Shown one piece after another: positions 17,999 to 26,801 of a stretch of 64,000 bases of DNA; the first letter of the stretch is position 1; the number at the start of each line of letters is the position of its first letter. The position numbers were made by a program, and so were the translations under genes. The stretch is from an uncultured delta proteobacterium (lineage in GTDB: Bacteria; Desulfobacterota; Syntrophia; Syntrophales; Smithellaceae). The stretch lies in contig CAIVQG010000072.1 in NCBI GenBank assembly GCA_903907985.1, forward strand, positions 58,577-122,576, in the 5' to 3' direction. The notes under the pieces were generated by a model. It was not told where the DNA came from. It saw nothing but the letters and a program-made list of their open reading frames with translations, and searched no databases.

Positions 17999-19933
17999 TC
18001 ATTTCGCCAATGGCGCAAAAGTAACCAGAATTTGCGGACTGTATTGATCATCGTAAAACTTTATAATCCTGTTAAACGTGCTATCCGGCTTCGGCGTTCC
18101 GTCAGACATCAATTGGCGTGAGGTCATCTCCGCCTTGATCAAGGAACTCTTTACCTTTTCCCCCCTCAGTTGGTATATCACCAAGCCATCTCCAGCAAAC
18201 TTCTGTGTCTCTTGTTGATCTAAGGGTGTAGTTGCTATTTGGATTAATGTTTTCACATCGCTTATGCCTTCTTCGATGTAGTACTCTTCAATCTTCAGAT
18301 TCAGAATGCTTTTTCCGTCCGCTGCAATAGCGCCCTCGACTTTCAGAGTGGCACGTTTATTTACACCGTTTACGAAACCTTTCCCCTCGACAAGGGCTGA
18401 AAAAGCGTTCCCGGCCCATTTAAGAAACTTTTTCTCTACACCAGGCTGTGCGAAGAATAACATGTGCGGGACATGAATGTTTTCCCAGAGTTTCCGGGTC
18501 TCTCCTTTGCCTGAAGTCTGCATGATGGGACCGTATGCATTTACTCCTAACCGTACCGTCGCCTTCAGTTTTTGCAGAATTTCCACGCTTAACCCATCAA
18601 AGTCTGTCTTATCGGCCGATGGAACATCATCGGCTTTGGCCGCAGATGTTGTCATGGCGTACTGGAGATCTGGAGCACCGTAATTGCCGATTGTCTCCAA
18701 CTTAAATTTGCAGGCCTCCCCTGATCCCTTGATGCGCCAGGGCTGCGTTGATGATGCCTGCCCTGCAGCTATACTGGGTATTTTTTGAATTGCCTGTTGT
18801 GGATCAACCGGACAGTCCGCGGAGGTAAGGCGGGCTTCTATATCGCGAAATTCCGCATTTCCCTTATTCGACACCTTTCCTCGTACAACAAGGTACTCAC
18901 CTTCCTGCGTTGATTCAATCGACGGCCTGATGGCAGTCAGAGATGCACGCCATACCGTTGCCACCGCCTGAATGGCGTTATTGATAGCGGGTTCGGGGTT
19001 ATCAAAATAACTTGTTATGCGGGAATATGTTTCCGTAGCTGAAGACACGGTCAGTCTCCGCACTTGTTCGGCCTGAGACATCCAAGGTTTATCGAAGGTT
19101 TTCGGGGCATTCTTCCATGAAGGATCATAACCGGAAAGTCCGGTACCAGTGTGGCCTATCGTAGTTTCCCATGCAATGTGACTTGAGGTTTCCGACATGG
19201 CCAATTCGGTGTCGCCGTTGTAGTACCAAGGGTCAAACCAGTCTTCGTTAGATTTGGTGAGATACCGGGTCACTTCCGTATTGAAATTGTTGCTGAGAAA
19301 TTTCACCGGCGTCAGGTATGCAAGCTTTACCGAGCCCTTGATTTCATCCGGAAGATAGATGCTGTCCTTGTGCTTCGTATTCTGTTCTTCGTAGATGGCC
19401 TGAATCGTTGCCCGGTCGGCTCCTATCACATGATATGGGCAGAACATATCGGACAGGTAATGGGCACCCCATGCAGCAGCCTTAGGCAAGGCTTCTTTTT
19501 TTGAGGTCAAAATACCTTCGGCAAGGTAACGGTAGTAACGGCTGATCGAATCCGGCGCACCACCCCTTCCCAGTTTCGGATTGTAGTAATGCTCAGAAAA
19601 ACTTGATGCCCCTCTGCTGTCCGGTCCGGGGCCGGAAAGAACGTTGTAATCAACACCAAGACCGATATAACCTTCGCCCGTCCACTTGTATCGCGCCCAC
19701 ACAACACCTTCGTGATTGATGATTTCCTCGAGGGTGGGAAATAGTTTTGGATCAAAGGCAGGATCGGCACTCAGCTTCTTATAGGCCTGCTGGAGGATGT
19801 ACTGGTGAGTCTGCGCTGGTGCGAGTGATCCCCAGGCATGTGCTGCAACGGGAACAAGGAATGTCATGAGCATAAATATACAGAAGAGAATAATTACAGT
19901 TTTCCCGAAGTTAATTATGAAATGCTTTTTCAT
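17999..19933 (-). CDS. Exported zinc-dependent phospholipase C / S1-P1 nuclease-like protein
   Basis: This 644-residue protein has a signal peptide (hydrophobic 9-29, cut after AHA). The mature protein begins AWGSLAPAQTHQYI. In zinc phospholipase C and S1/P1 nuclease families an N-terminal Trp and following His are zinc ligands, and the later AWGAHYLSDMFCPYHV matches their helical HxxxD motif. A second half (about 330-640) is mostly beta and not assigned. The family call is by motif and moderately sure; a substrate of lipid or nucleic acid is open. It has a consensus promoter at 19961-19989 of the dispersed type. Confidence 0.65.
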   Translation of the reverse strand: MKKHFIINFGKTVIILFCIFMLMTFLVPVAAHAWGSLAPAQTHQYILQQAYKKLSADPAFDPKLFPTLEEIINHEGVVWARYKWTGEGYIGLGVDYNVLSGPGPDSRGASSFSEHYYNPKLGRGGAPDSISRYYRYLAEGILTSKKEALPKAAAWGAHYLSDMFCPYHVIGADRATIQAIYEEQNTKHKDSIYLPDEIKGSVKLAYLTPVKFLSNNFNTEVTRYLTKSNEDWFDPWYYNGDTELAMSETSSHIAWETTIGHTGTGLSGYDPSWKNAPKTFDKPWMSQAEQVRRLTVSSATETYSRITSYFDNPEPAINNAIQAVATVWRASLTAIRPSIESTQEGEYLVVRGKVSNKGNAEFRDIEARLTSADCPVDPQQAIQKIPSIAAGQASSTQPWRIKGSGEACKFKLETIGNYGAPDLQYAMTTSAAKADDVPSADKTDFDGLSVEILQKLKATVRLGVNAYGPIMQTSGKGETRKLWENIHVPHMLFFAQPGVEKKFLKWAGNAFSALVEGKGFVNGVNKRATLKVEGAIAADGKSILNLKIEEYYIEEGISDVKTLIQIATTPLDQQETQKFAGDGLVIYQLRGEKVKSSLIKAEMTSRQLMSDGTPKPDSTFNRIIKFYDDQYSPQILVTFAPLAK

Positions 19934-19960
19934 ATCTGATCCGTCCTTTTTGTAGTAGAA

Positions 19961-19989
19961 ATTATAGGAAACGCCGTCTTGTATGTCAA
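19961..19989 (-). promoter_or_regulatory. Perfect sigma-70 consensus promoter, dispersed family copy
   Basis: On the minus strand TTGACA, 17 bases ending GGCGTTTCC, then TATAAT, both hexamers exact. It is followed by CTACAAAAAGGA close to the start of the phospholipase-like gene. This is the best-matching member of the repeated promoter family. Confidence 0.85.
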
Positions 19990-20081
19990 GGCAATAGTAC
20001 CGGCATTACGGCTGGTCAATTTCAGCGCAAATAAAAAGCAAAACAGAAATGGGAAGCGCGCATCAATTTACCAGATCGTTA

Positions 20082-23000
20082 TTATTGTATCTGATACAGC
20101 GGATAATCCTTGCCGAAATTAATAATCAGCGGGGTCTGGCTGTGGCCTATTTGTTTTGAAATATCAGTAGTTGCCTTTTTCGTGTGTTCTCCCAGACTGA
20201 TTACGCTTACTTCATTGCCCTTACCGCCTGTGGCCTGACGGTTGTTATTCAAACCGTTTAGCAGATTATAGGTGAAAAGACCATTGCCTTTGAAGCCATC
20301 GAGCGCCGTTTGTTTGTCGTTAGCCGAGGCGTAAATATGCAGTCCCATTTTTTTTGCCAGCACGGAAATGCGTGCGTCGTAAAGACCGCTGACAATGTAA
20401 TCAACTCCGCCAGCATGGCATGTATCGAAAATCAGCAGTTGGTTCAAGGATTTTATTCTTTTGGACATCTCAACAATTTCATTGGAGCTAATCAGGATTT
20501 TTTCGTTTACATCGCCCTGATAATCATGAGTGAGCATATAATACTGATTATGCAGAAGAACGCCGTGGCCAGCCACAAAAAGGATAAAACCATCACCCGG
20601 TTTAATAATGTTCACCAGTTCATCAATTTTACCGATGATGTTTACCTTTGTTGCGTCATTGTCGGCAATCAGCCCCGCATGGATATTTTCCGGCCGATAC
20701 AGGCCCGCAGATTGCCTCACCAGCATATTTCTTATATCATCCGCATCTTTTTTCGCATATTTCAAATTAATTTTGTTGTCCAGATATTTGTCAATACCGA
20801 CGGCCAGAATATAAAGATGAGGGACCTGAGGCGGCAGTGATGAACGGAAACTGACCGATTTCATCACGCTTTGCACTGTATTGTTGCCGTTAAAGGACGA
20901 GATGCTAATTTCATTTTCGCCCGGCACAGCGTCTATTTCTCGGCAGGCTTCGTAAATATCGCCTTTGAGATTACTTTTTATCGGGCTGGGCGCATCTTTT
21001 CCCTTAATTTTTATACTGCGCATTTCCGCATATATCGCCTTGCTGTTAACGGCGGCAATTTGCATTTTGGGAGCTGTTTTAGCGGCATCACGGTAGAAGC
21101 CATCGGAGTGAACCAGTTTGCCGTTATGAAACAAGCGAACCTCGCCGATACCGCCACCCGTATTGTTTATCTGATAACAGGCCTTGACGCGTTGCTCATG
21201 AGCGGGGAAACCGGCATTGGTAAATTGCACATCCGGGGGCGGATTTTTAACGGCTTCGGCGATTGTCAGTGTAATCAGGGCGCTAATATCTTCACCCTTT
21301 AATTTTGCGGCGACAATATCCGGACGATAGAAAACATCATAAAACTGATCTATACCGAAAATGCTGTTGCCCATACGCAAACTTAAATGTTTGTGACCGT
21401 TAGGCGATGAATTGTAATAGCCTTCGGGAGTAATGACAACCCATTCTCCATCTTTAAAACCAATGAACTTTGCCAGTTCGCGACCGCTGGCGATATCCCA
21501 TATTCTGGTTGTCGCGTCAAAAGCGCCGGAGATAATTTTCGTTTCATCAGGCGAAAATGACGCCGCATTGACCCAGGCCGTATGTCCGATAAACGTCTTG
21601 ATTTCTTTCCCGGTCTGAACATCCCATAATTTAACCGAATAGTCTCCGCAGGCGGATAGGATCATTTTGCCGTTTTTGGAAAAAACGACCGAGCTGACGC
21701 TTCCCGTATGGCCGGTGAGCGTTTTCAGCTCAGCGCCTGTGGCAACATCCCACAGGCGGATTGTTCTATCGGAACTTCCGGATACGATGTATTTTCCATC
21801 CGGCGAAAATGCGGCACAGAAAATAGCGCCCGAGTGACCCTTAAATATTTTTATTTCTTTTCCGGTCTGTACATCCCATACCCTGATGGTGCTGTCTTTG
21901 TTGCCCCATGCTTTGCCGCCCGCCGAGAGGGCGTATTTGCCATCCGCGGAGAAAGAGACGGCGTTGATTTCACTTTCATGTCCGGCAAATCTCTTCAATT
22001 CCTTCCCCGCAGCAACATCCCAGATTTTTACCAGTTTGTCGCCGCCGCCCGAAATAATTAATTTTTCATCGGGAGAAAATTGCACAGCGTGGTTTCCGAG
22101 GAGAAACTTTTCGTCAATAAAATATTTTTTCACTTTTCCATCCGCGGCATTCCAGATGATAATTGCACCTTTTTCACCTTCCGCGCGTGAAAGCACACTA
22201 CTACCGTCACGGGAAAATAATGCATTTTTAACTATACTTTTCAAATATTCATAGCGTTCCTTTTCCTCTTTAGAGTCAATAGTCCACCGGAAACGGAAAC
22301 CGGACGTTTGTTTGCCTGTCTCGATATCCCAGAGTTTAACACTCCTGTCTTCACTGACGGACAGCGCCTGTTTGCCTGCGGGAGAAAATGACGCCGCATA
22401 AACCCAGGAGGTATTGCCGGTGAGGGTTTTGAGCTGGATGCCGGTCGCCGCATCCCAGACTTTAATAGTGCGGTCTTCACTTCCGGAGACAAGGTATTTG
22501 CCGTCGCGGGAAAATGACGTGTCATAAATAAGAATGGAATGGCCGGTAAATGTCATAATTTCACTGGCGGAAAAAACATCCCAGAGGTGGAAGATGCGGT
22601 CTGTTCCCACAGTAAGCACCCGGCGGGCATCCGGCGAAAAAGCCACACGGGAAACTTCATCAGGTTTAACAGAATATGATTGGATTTGGCGGCCGGTAGC
22701 TTTTTCCCAGACACTAATGTAAGTTTTTTCATTGACCGCCATAACATATTTGCCGTCCGGTGAAAAAGCAACTGCCTTCGTCCAGCCGGGCTTGCCTTGA
22801 TAAGCTATAATTTCTTTGCCGGTCTCTACATCCCAGAGCCGCAAAATACCGTCCTTGGAAGCGGACAAAATATTTTTTTCATCGGGAGAAAAAACCAAAC
22901 CGGTAACCGCTTCAACATTGCCGTTAAGAGCGCGAATTTCCCGCCCCGATGCGGCATCCCAGATTTTGATAGTTTTATCGGAGCTTCCCGTTATAACGAT

Positions 23001-23774
23001 TTTCCCATCCGCGGAAAAGACGGCTTTGTTCACATAGTCGTTATGGCCTTTAACCGTCCAGAGATTCACGCCGGTTTCCAAATTGCGCATTTTCAGTAAG
23101 CCCGTCCAGCCGCCGGTGATGAAAAATGATTCATCAGGGGAAAAGGCAAAGATACTGATATTGTCATCAGCATCGGAAAAAGACCTTATTTGCTTGCCTG
23201 TTTCCACATCCCAGAGATTAAGAGTTTTGGCTACAGCGCTGGAAAGCAGGAATTTTCCCGAAGGCGAGAAGATAACGCGGCTAACGCCGGAAGGATTGCC
23301 GGTTTGCACAATAATTTCCGTATCGTCGGATATTTTAGTCGGCGGTACTCTTACGGTCACTGGTTTTTCCGTCTGCGGCAGTGTTGCAAATTCTCCCAGC
23401 AGGAATATTCTTTCCCCTCCGCGCATGACGTTCAAGGATATTTTTTCTCCCGGTTTTCTATCACTAACAAGATTGGCAAGATCGGCGACATGGTTAAGCT
23501 TGTCACCGTCGGCTGTATAAATTATATCGCCTCTTTGCAGGCCCATCTTTTCAGCCGGGCTGTCTTTGGATACCGAAACGACGATCAGGCCGCCCGCTGC
23601 CACAGCTCTGCCGCTTCTGCCGCCTGCAGAACTATCGGCCTGTTGTGTTCCACTGATGCTTTGTACCTGCACGCCCAGCCATGCTTTGTCCTGAGCAAAT
23701 AAGAAAAAAGGAGTTAGGCAAAATAAAACAATTACAAGCAAAATAAGCGATTTACTTGCTGGTGATTTGAACAT
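20082..23774 (-). CDS. Exported PDZ + 14 WD40 + caspase-fold (C14) protein
   Basis: The product is about 1230 residues. After a signal peptide (hydrophobic 10-25) comes a PDZ domain (LQRGDIIYTADGDKL), then fourteen WD40 repeats ending in patterns such as IKIWDAASGREI, then a linker, then a C-terminal peptidase C14 domain. The His and Cys of the dyad are present: VAGHGVL (H1070) and IFDTCHAGG (C1119). Fourteen repeats suit two seven-bladed propellers. The ATG at 23774 follows GAGGTG; an ATG four codons earlier overlaps that site. Prokaryotic WD40-caspase proteins act in regulated proteolysis, signalling or cell death; the trigger and target here are unknown. A relic ORF lies 17 bases upstream. 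Confidence 0.92.
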   Translation of the reverse strand: MFKSPASKSLILLVIVLFCLTPFFLFAQDKAWLGVQVQSISGTQQADSSAGGRSGRAVAAGGLIVVSVSKDSPAEKMGLQRGDIIYTADGDKLNHVADLANLVSDRKPGEKISLNVMRGGERIFLLGEFATLPQTEKPVTVRVPPTKISDDTEIIVQTGNPSGVSRVIFSPSGKFLLSSAVAKTLNLWDVETGKQIRSFSDADDNISIFAFSPDESFFITGGWTGLLKMRNLETGVNLWTVKGHNDYVNKAVFSADGKIVITGSSDKTIKIWDAASGREIRALNGNVEAVTGLVFSPDEKNILSASKDGILRLWDVETGKEIIAYQGKPGWTKAVAFSPDGKYVMAVNEKTYISVWEKATGRQIQSYSVKPDEVSRVAFSPDARRVLTVGTDRIFHLWDVFSASEIMTFTGHSILIYDTSFSRDGKYLVSGSEDRTIKVWDAATGIQLKTLTGNTSWVYAASFSPAGKQALSVSEDRSVKLWDIETGKQTSGFRFRWTIDSKEEKERYEYLKSIVKNALFSRDGSSVLSRAEGEKGAIIIWNAADGKVKKYFIDEKFLLGNHAVQFSPDEKLIISGGGDKLVKIWDVAAGKELKRFAGHESEINAVSFSADGKYALSAGGKAWGNKDSTIRVWDVQTGKEIKIFKGHSGAIFCAAFSPDGKYIVSGSSDRTIRLWDVATGAELKTLTGHTGSVSSVVFSKNGKMILSACGDYSVKLWDVQTGKEIKTFIGHTAWVNAASFSPDETKIISGAFDATTRIWDIASGRELAKFIGFKDGEWVVITPEGYYNSSPNGHKHLSLRMGNSIFGIDQFYDVFYRPDIVAAKLKGEDISALITLTIAEAVKNPPPDVQFTNAGFPAHEQRVKACYQINNTGGGIGEVRLFHNGKLVHSDGFYRDAAKTAPKMQIAAVNSKAIYAEMRSIKIKGKDAPSPIKSNLKGDIYEACREIDAVPGENEISISSFNGNNTVQSVMKSVSFRSSLPPQVPHLYILAVGIDKYLDNKINLKYAKKDADDIRNMLVRQSAGLYRPENIHAGLIADNDATKVNIIGKIDELVNIIKPGDGFILFVAGHGVLLHNQYYMLTHDYQGDVNEKILISSNEIVEMSKRIKSLNQLLIFDTCHAGGVDYIVSGLYDARISVLAKKMGLHIYASANDKQTALDGFKGNGLFTYNLLNGLNNNRQATGGKGNEVSVISLGEHTKKATTDISKQIGHSQTPLIINFGKDYPLYQIQ

Positions 23775-23790
23775 GACACACCTCATAAAA

Positions 23791-23964
23791 TTAAACGGTT
23801 TTTGAAAATTTAATGATGTCTTTCCTGCCGGTCAGATAATCTGTAATATGGTCAACATGTAAAATCCCGGCTTTTACGAGATCAATATCATCTTCGGAAA
23901 ATTCTCTGCCGGCGAGTTCCGATCATTCCATCCGAAATACTATTCTGTCTAATAAATCGAGCAT
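23791..23964 (-). pseudogene. 57-codon ORF with one in-frame TGA, upstream of the caspase gene
   Basis: From ATG at 23964 the frame reads 57 codons to TAA at 23791 with one TGA at codon 14 (23923-23925). The residues on both sides look protein-like (MLDLLDRIVF before, then ELAGREFSEDD and YLTGRKDIIKFSKTV). TGG to TGA would be the simplest explanation. A hairpin can form right after the TGA (TCGGAA with TTCCGA), but its loop is too close to the codon for the usual bacterial selenocysteine element. No good ribosome site is visible. It ends 17 bases before the caspase gene. Confidence 0.4.
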
Positions 23965-24128
23965 TTATTATCGGCAACGCCAAGTAGTCATTTTTTGTTT
24001 TGCAGAAGGCCTCTTAGCATAAATTTACTAATAAGGATAGGAATGGAAAAAGCTGCTGTAAGCCGGCTTTAGCCTGACAAGAAAGGCATCTTCAATAATT
24101 TCGGTCAAGGCAATTCAGAGGAAGAGCG

Positions 24129-25955
24129 CTATTTACCCTCCGGAATTACAAACATCATGCATTGCCGGCAGTCAAATTCCAGACGATAAGCATGATGACT
24201 ATCCCTGAGCCGGAGAGGCTCTTTGACGGGATGACCAGAACCTTGCATCCCGGAACACATGTCCAATTGATGCCGGATGCAGTACCGGGTGGTCATGACC
24301 GTTTTTCCCGTCGTGTCGGAAAGGACTTCAAAGGCCGGCTCAGTAACGACTGCACCGTGGCGTTCATAGAATCGCCGGGCAAGATCATTGAGTACATTGG
24401 CACGGAAGTCGAGATTTTTTTCCGGGTAAGAGGCGTCGTTGGGCGTAAACTGGATGTTTTGGCGGGGATATTTTTCTTGCCTGATTCCGGTAAGTATCTC
24501 CAAAACATCACGTCGGAGACCATTCAATGTGCTCGCGGGAAGAAAGCCCGGCTGTGGGGGATGAATCGTCAATCTTGCCGTCTGGTAGGGTGTGTTGCCG
24601 GTACGGGCAAGGTGTTTCTCAATCTGCTCTCTGGCTCGTTCCGGATCACGGGGTGGCTCCAGCAAAACCTCCTGGACCGTCTCGGCCTCATTGCCGTCTT
24701 CGTCTCGCACCGCCAGACGGATTAATGTATCCTCTTGAGTGAAATTCATTTCCACGGCTATGCGACGGTTGGCTGACGATTTCTTCAGTATTTTTGCAAG
24801 CGCCATGTCATGGTTGCGATACAGCGATGTGCCGATCTCCAGACCTTTCATATTATTAGGGTAGATTTTCCCCTTATCCACCCGGTCCACACGAAATCCG
24901 GCCAGATCGTTTTTCCTGGTAAAAAAGCAAAGTCCATCTCCGTTTTGCAGATCATTGCAGGCCAGGCAAAAATAATCATTTCCTACTTCGGCGATTTCAC
25001 CGATATGCTGCCCGATGGATTTCTGCGTGTCCAGGGATGCAACTTTTTCTCTCCTGCCATAAAGGAAGTATCGGGTATAGCCGCGGTTAAAGGTCTTTTC
25101 CGGGGCAGGCAAAAAGGTCAGTGAGCTCACGCCGGAACTGCTCTTTCGGTAATCGGAATGCCCGCTGATGAATCGGTCGATGGCCTGCCGGAAAGCGGCC
25201 GTTACATTCTTAACATACTCAATCCCCTTGTATCTTCCTTCTATTTTAAAGGAGGTAATCCCGGCCGCAACCAGCTCCGGTATGTCATTAATCAGATTCA
25301 GGTCTTTGAGGGAAAGGAGATATTTGTTCTGCCGGATAACGTTGCCGTCGCCATCAGTCAAGGTGTAATGGGATCGACAGGGCTGGGCGCAGACGCCGCG
25401 ATTGCCGCTCCGGCCAGTGACGGCCTGACTCATATAACATTGCCCACTGTAGGAAACGCATAATGACCCATGCACAAATGCTTCCAACTCTATTTTGGTT
25501 TTAGAACGAATGTCGACAATTTCATCACGTGAGAGCTCTCTGGCCAGAATCACTCGCTTGAAGCCCACGGCCTCCAGGAACTGGACCTTTTCAACGGTGT
25601 CGTTGTGCATCTGAGTGCTGGCAATAAGAGGAATCGGCGGGAGAGGGAGCTCCAGCAACACCACATCCTGGAGAATCAGGGCATCGGCACCCAATTCATA
25701 GACCTCTTGGATGATATCGAGAGACTCGGCAAGTTCCCTGTCCGTCAGGATGGTATTGAGCGCCACATAGACTTTGGCGTAATAAAGGTGCGCATGCCGT
25801 ATCAGACGGGCAATGTCGGCGACGCCCACTCCAGCCTCGGCCCTGGCGGAAAATTTAGGAGCGCCGATATATACGGCATCTGCACCGTGGTCGATGGCGG
25901 CGATCCCGATGTCGGCGTTGCCGGCCGGTGATAAAAGTTCCAGCGATGTTTGCAT
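24129..25955 (-). CDS. Peptidase U32-family protein (RlhA/YdcP-like)
   Basis: This 608-residue protein starts with the U32 TIM barrel (LELLSPAGNADIGIAAIDHGADAVYIG is the typical opening) and carries the family signature ELEAFVHGSLCVSYSGQCYMS near residues 155-175, followed by GVCAQPCR. These Cys are Fe-S ligands in characterised members. E. coli RlhA, of similar length, hydroxylates C2501 of 23S rRNA; other U32 proteins act on tRNA or ubiquinone. An RNA-hydroxylation role is the best guess from length and layout. The ATG is preceded by GGGAGAGA. The gene stands alone. Confidence 0.87.
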   Translation of the reverse strand: MQTSLELLSPAGNADIGIAAIDHGADAVYIGAPKFSARAEAGVGVADIARLIRHAHLYYAKVYVALNTILTDRELAESLDIIQEVYELGADALILQDVVLLELPLPPIPLIASTQMHNDTVEKVQFLEAVGFKRVILARELSRDEIVDIRSKTKIELEAFVHGSLCVSYSGQCYMSQAVTGRSGNRGVCAQPCRSHYTLTDGDGNVIRQNKYLLSLKDLNLINDIPELVAAGITSFKIEGRYKGIEYVKNVTAAFRQAIDRFISGHSDYRKSSSGVSSLTFLPAPEKTFNRGYTRYFLYGRREKVASLDTQKSIGQHIGEIAEVGNDYFCLACNDLQNGDGLCFFTRKNDLAGFRVDRVDKGKIYPNNMKGLEIGTSLYRNHDMALAKILKKSSANRRIAVEMNFTQEDTLIRLAVRDEDGNEAETVQEVLLEPPRDPERAREQIEKHLARTGNTPYQTARLTIHPPQPGFLPASTLNGLRRDVLEILTGIRQEKYPRQNIQFTPNDASYPEKNLDFRANVLNDLARRFYERHGAVVTEPAFEVLSDTTGKTVMTTRYCIRHQLDMCSGMQGSGHPVKEPLRLRDSHHAYRLEFDCRQCMMFVIPEGK

Positions 25956-25985
25956 TTATCTCTCCCAAGAAACTTCACTCTCTAA

Positions 25986-26084
25986 AGCTTCCCCGCCCCT
26001 GGTGGGCGGGGATTGAGGGGCGGGGGGGCCTTCCCTCTCACTCTCACTCTCCCTGAATCCCTCCCATCGAGGGAGGGACGTAAA
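25986..26084. repeat. GC-rich palindromic intergenic repeat
   Basis: CCCCGCCC and GGGCGGGG form a hairpin at about 25990-26010, followed by GGGGCGGGGGGG, a CT-rich tract and a second palindrome TCCCTCCCATCGAGGGA (about 26058-26075). It lies between the U32 gene and the N-hydrolase gene, both leftward. It looks like a dispersed palindromic element or a terminator; no T-run is present. Confidence 0.5.
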
Positions 26085-26121
26085 GTCTATTCCATGAACA
26101 ACACCTATACGTATCAACAGG

Positions 26122-26571
26122 TTAGTTACTCCTCGTAGAACCGGTGATTCCTGCAGCGGTTTTTCTGATGAATTCCTCCATGATTGTTTCGGCTTCTTTT
26201 ATGGTGAAATATGCAGATGTCTGTATCCCGGGGCTGCCGGCGATCATAGCGGACAAGGGACGCCCCGGCATTTGCCGCCGGAGGCATAAGACAGGCTTCT
26301 TTAATGCCGTGGCCCACCCCAGCTCATATCCCACCCCCAGAGACGGTACCGTGACTTCGGCCACCACGAGATCGCTCGATGAGAGCCAGGCCATGTCCCT
26401 GTCGTGGATATAGCGGTCGCTGGGTCCGTCGTCGCCTGCTTCCGTAAGAGCGGTGTCGCCCACATGCTCGGTCAATACTTCCCCGAAAGATTGTAACCAT
26501 TTGATCATGGCTTCATATATTGTGGCGTCGTTCCGTCCTGCCCGGATCGCTCCGGCAAAATAGATTTTCAT
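26122..26571 (-). CDS. DNPH1/Rcl-like deoxynucleoside 5-prime-monophosphate N-hydrolase
   Basis: The product is about 149 residues. The opening MKIYFAGAIRAGRND, the middle EVLTEHVGD, the segment IHDRDMAWLSSSDLVVAEVT and especially PSLGVGYELG match mammalian DNPH1 (Rcl), which splits the glycosidic bond of deoxynucleoside monophosphates, notably 5-hydroxymethyl-dUMP. In Rcl the Ser and Glu of PSLGVGYE and an upstream Asp form the active site, and all are present. I take ATG at 26571 because GAGGA precedes it, rather than 26592. It probably sanitises the nucleotide pool. A promoter is at 26676-26704. Confidence 0.85.
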   Translation of the reverse strand: MKIYFAGAIRAGRNDATIYEAMIKWLQSFGEVLTEHVGDTALTEAGDDGPSDRYIHDRDMAWLSSSDLVVAEVTVPSLGVGYELGWATALKKPVLCLRRQMPGRPLSAMIAGSPGIQTSAYFTIKEAETIMEEFIRKTAAGITGSTRSN

Positions 26572-26675
26572 GTATTCCTCATCCGGTAGCATGGAGACAA
26601 TTTCGCTATTGTTACCACTGAATCATTGGCGGGTTCAACAAATTATCCGACAAGAACTACGCTATAGTGCAGGAG

Positions 26676-26704
26676 ATCATAGGTAGCACTGTATGGTGAG
26701 TCAA
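26676..26704 (-). promoter_or_regulatory. Sigma-70-type promoter for the N-hydrolase gene
   Basis: On the minus strand TTGACT, 17 bases ending GTGCTACC, then TATGAT. The upstream AGATTGTC and the CC before the -10 relate it to the dispersed promoter family, although the spacer is more divergent. Confidence 0.6.
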
Positions 26705-26801
26705 GACAATCTTGACAAAAAGCGGCGGGTATTGACCATGCTCGTCGCAGCTAAACTCTCTGTTCCAACATGGTCACCGTATATTGCCCGTCCATGTCAA
26801 T

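Noticed and set aside
23923-23946. Selenocysteine reading of the TGA upstream of the caspase gene
   Set aside because: The hairpin loop lies too close to the TGA for the usual bacterial element, and no selenoprotein machinery is in the window. A nonsense mutation is simpler.
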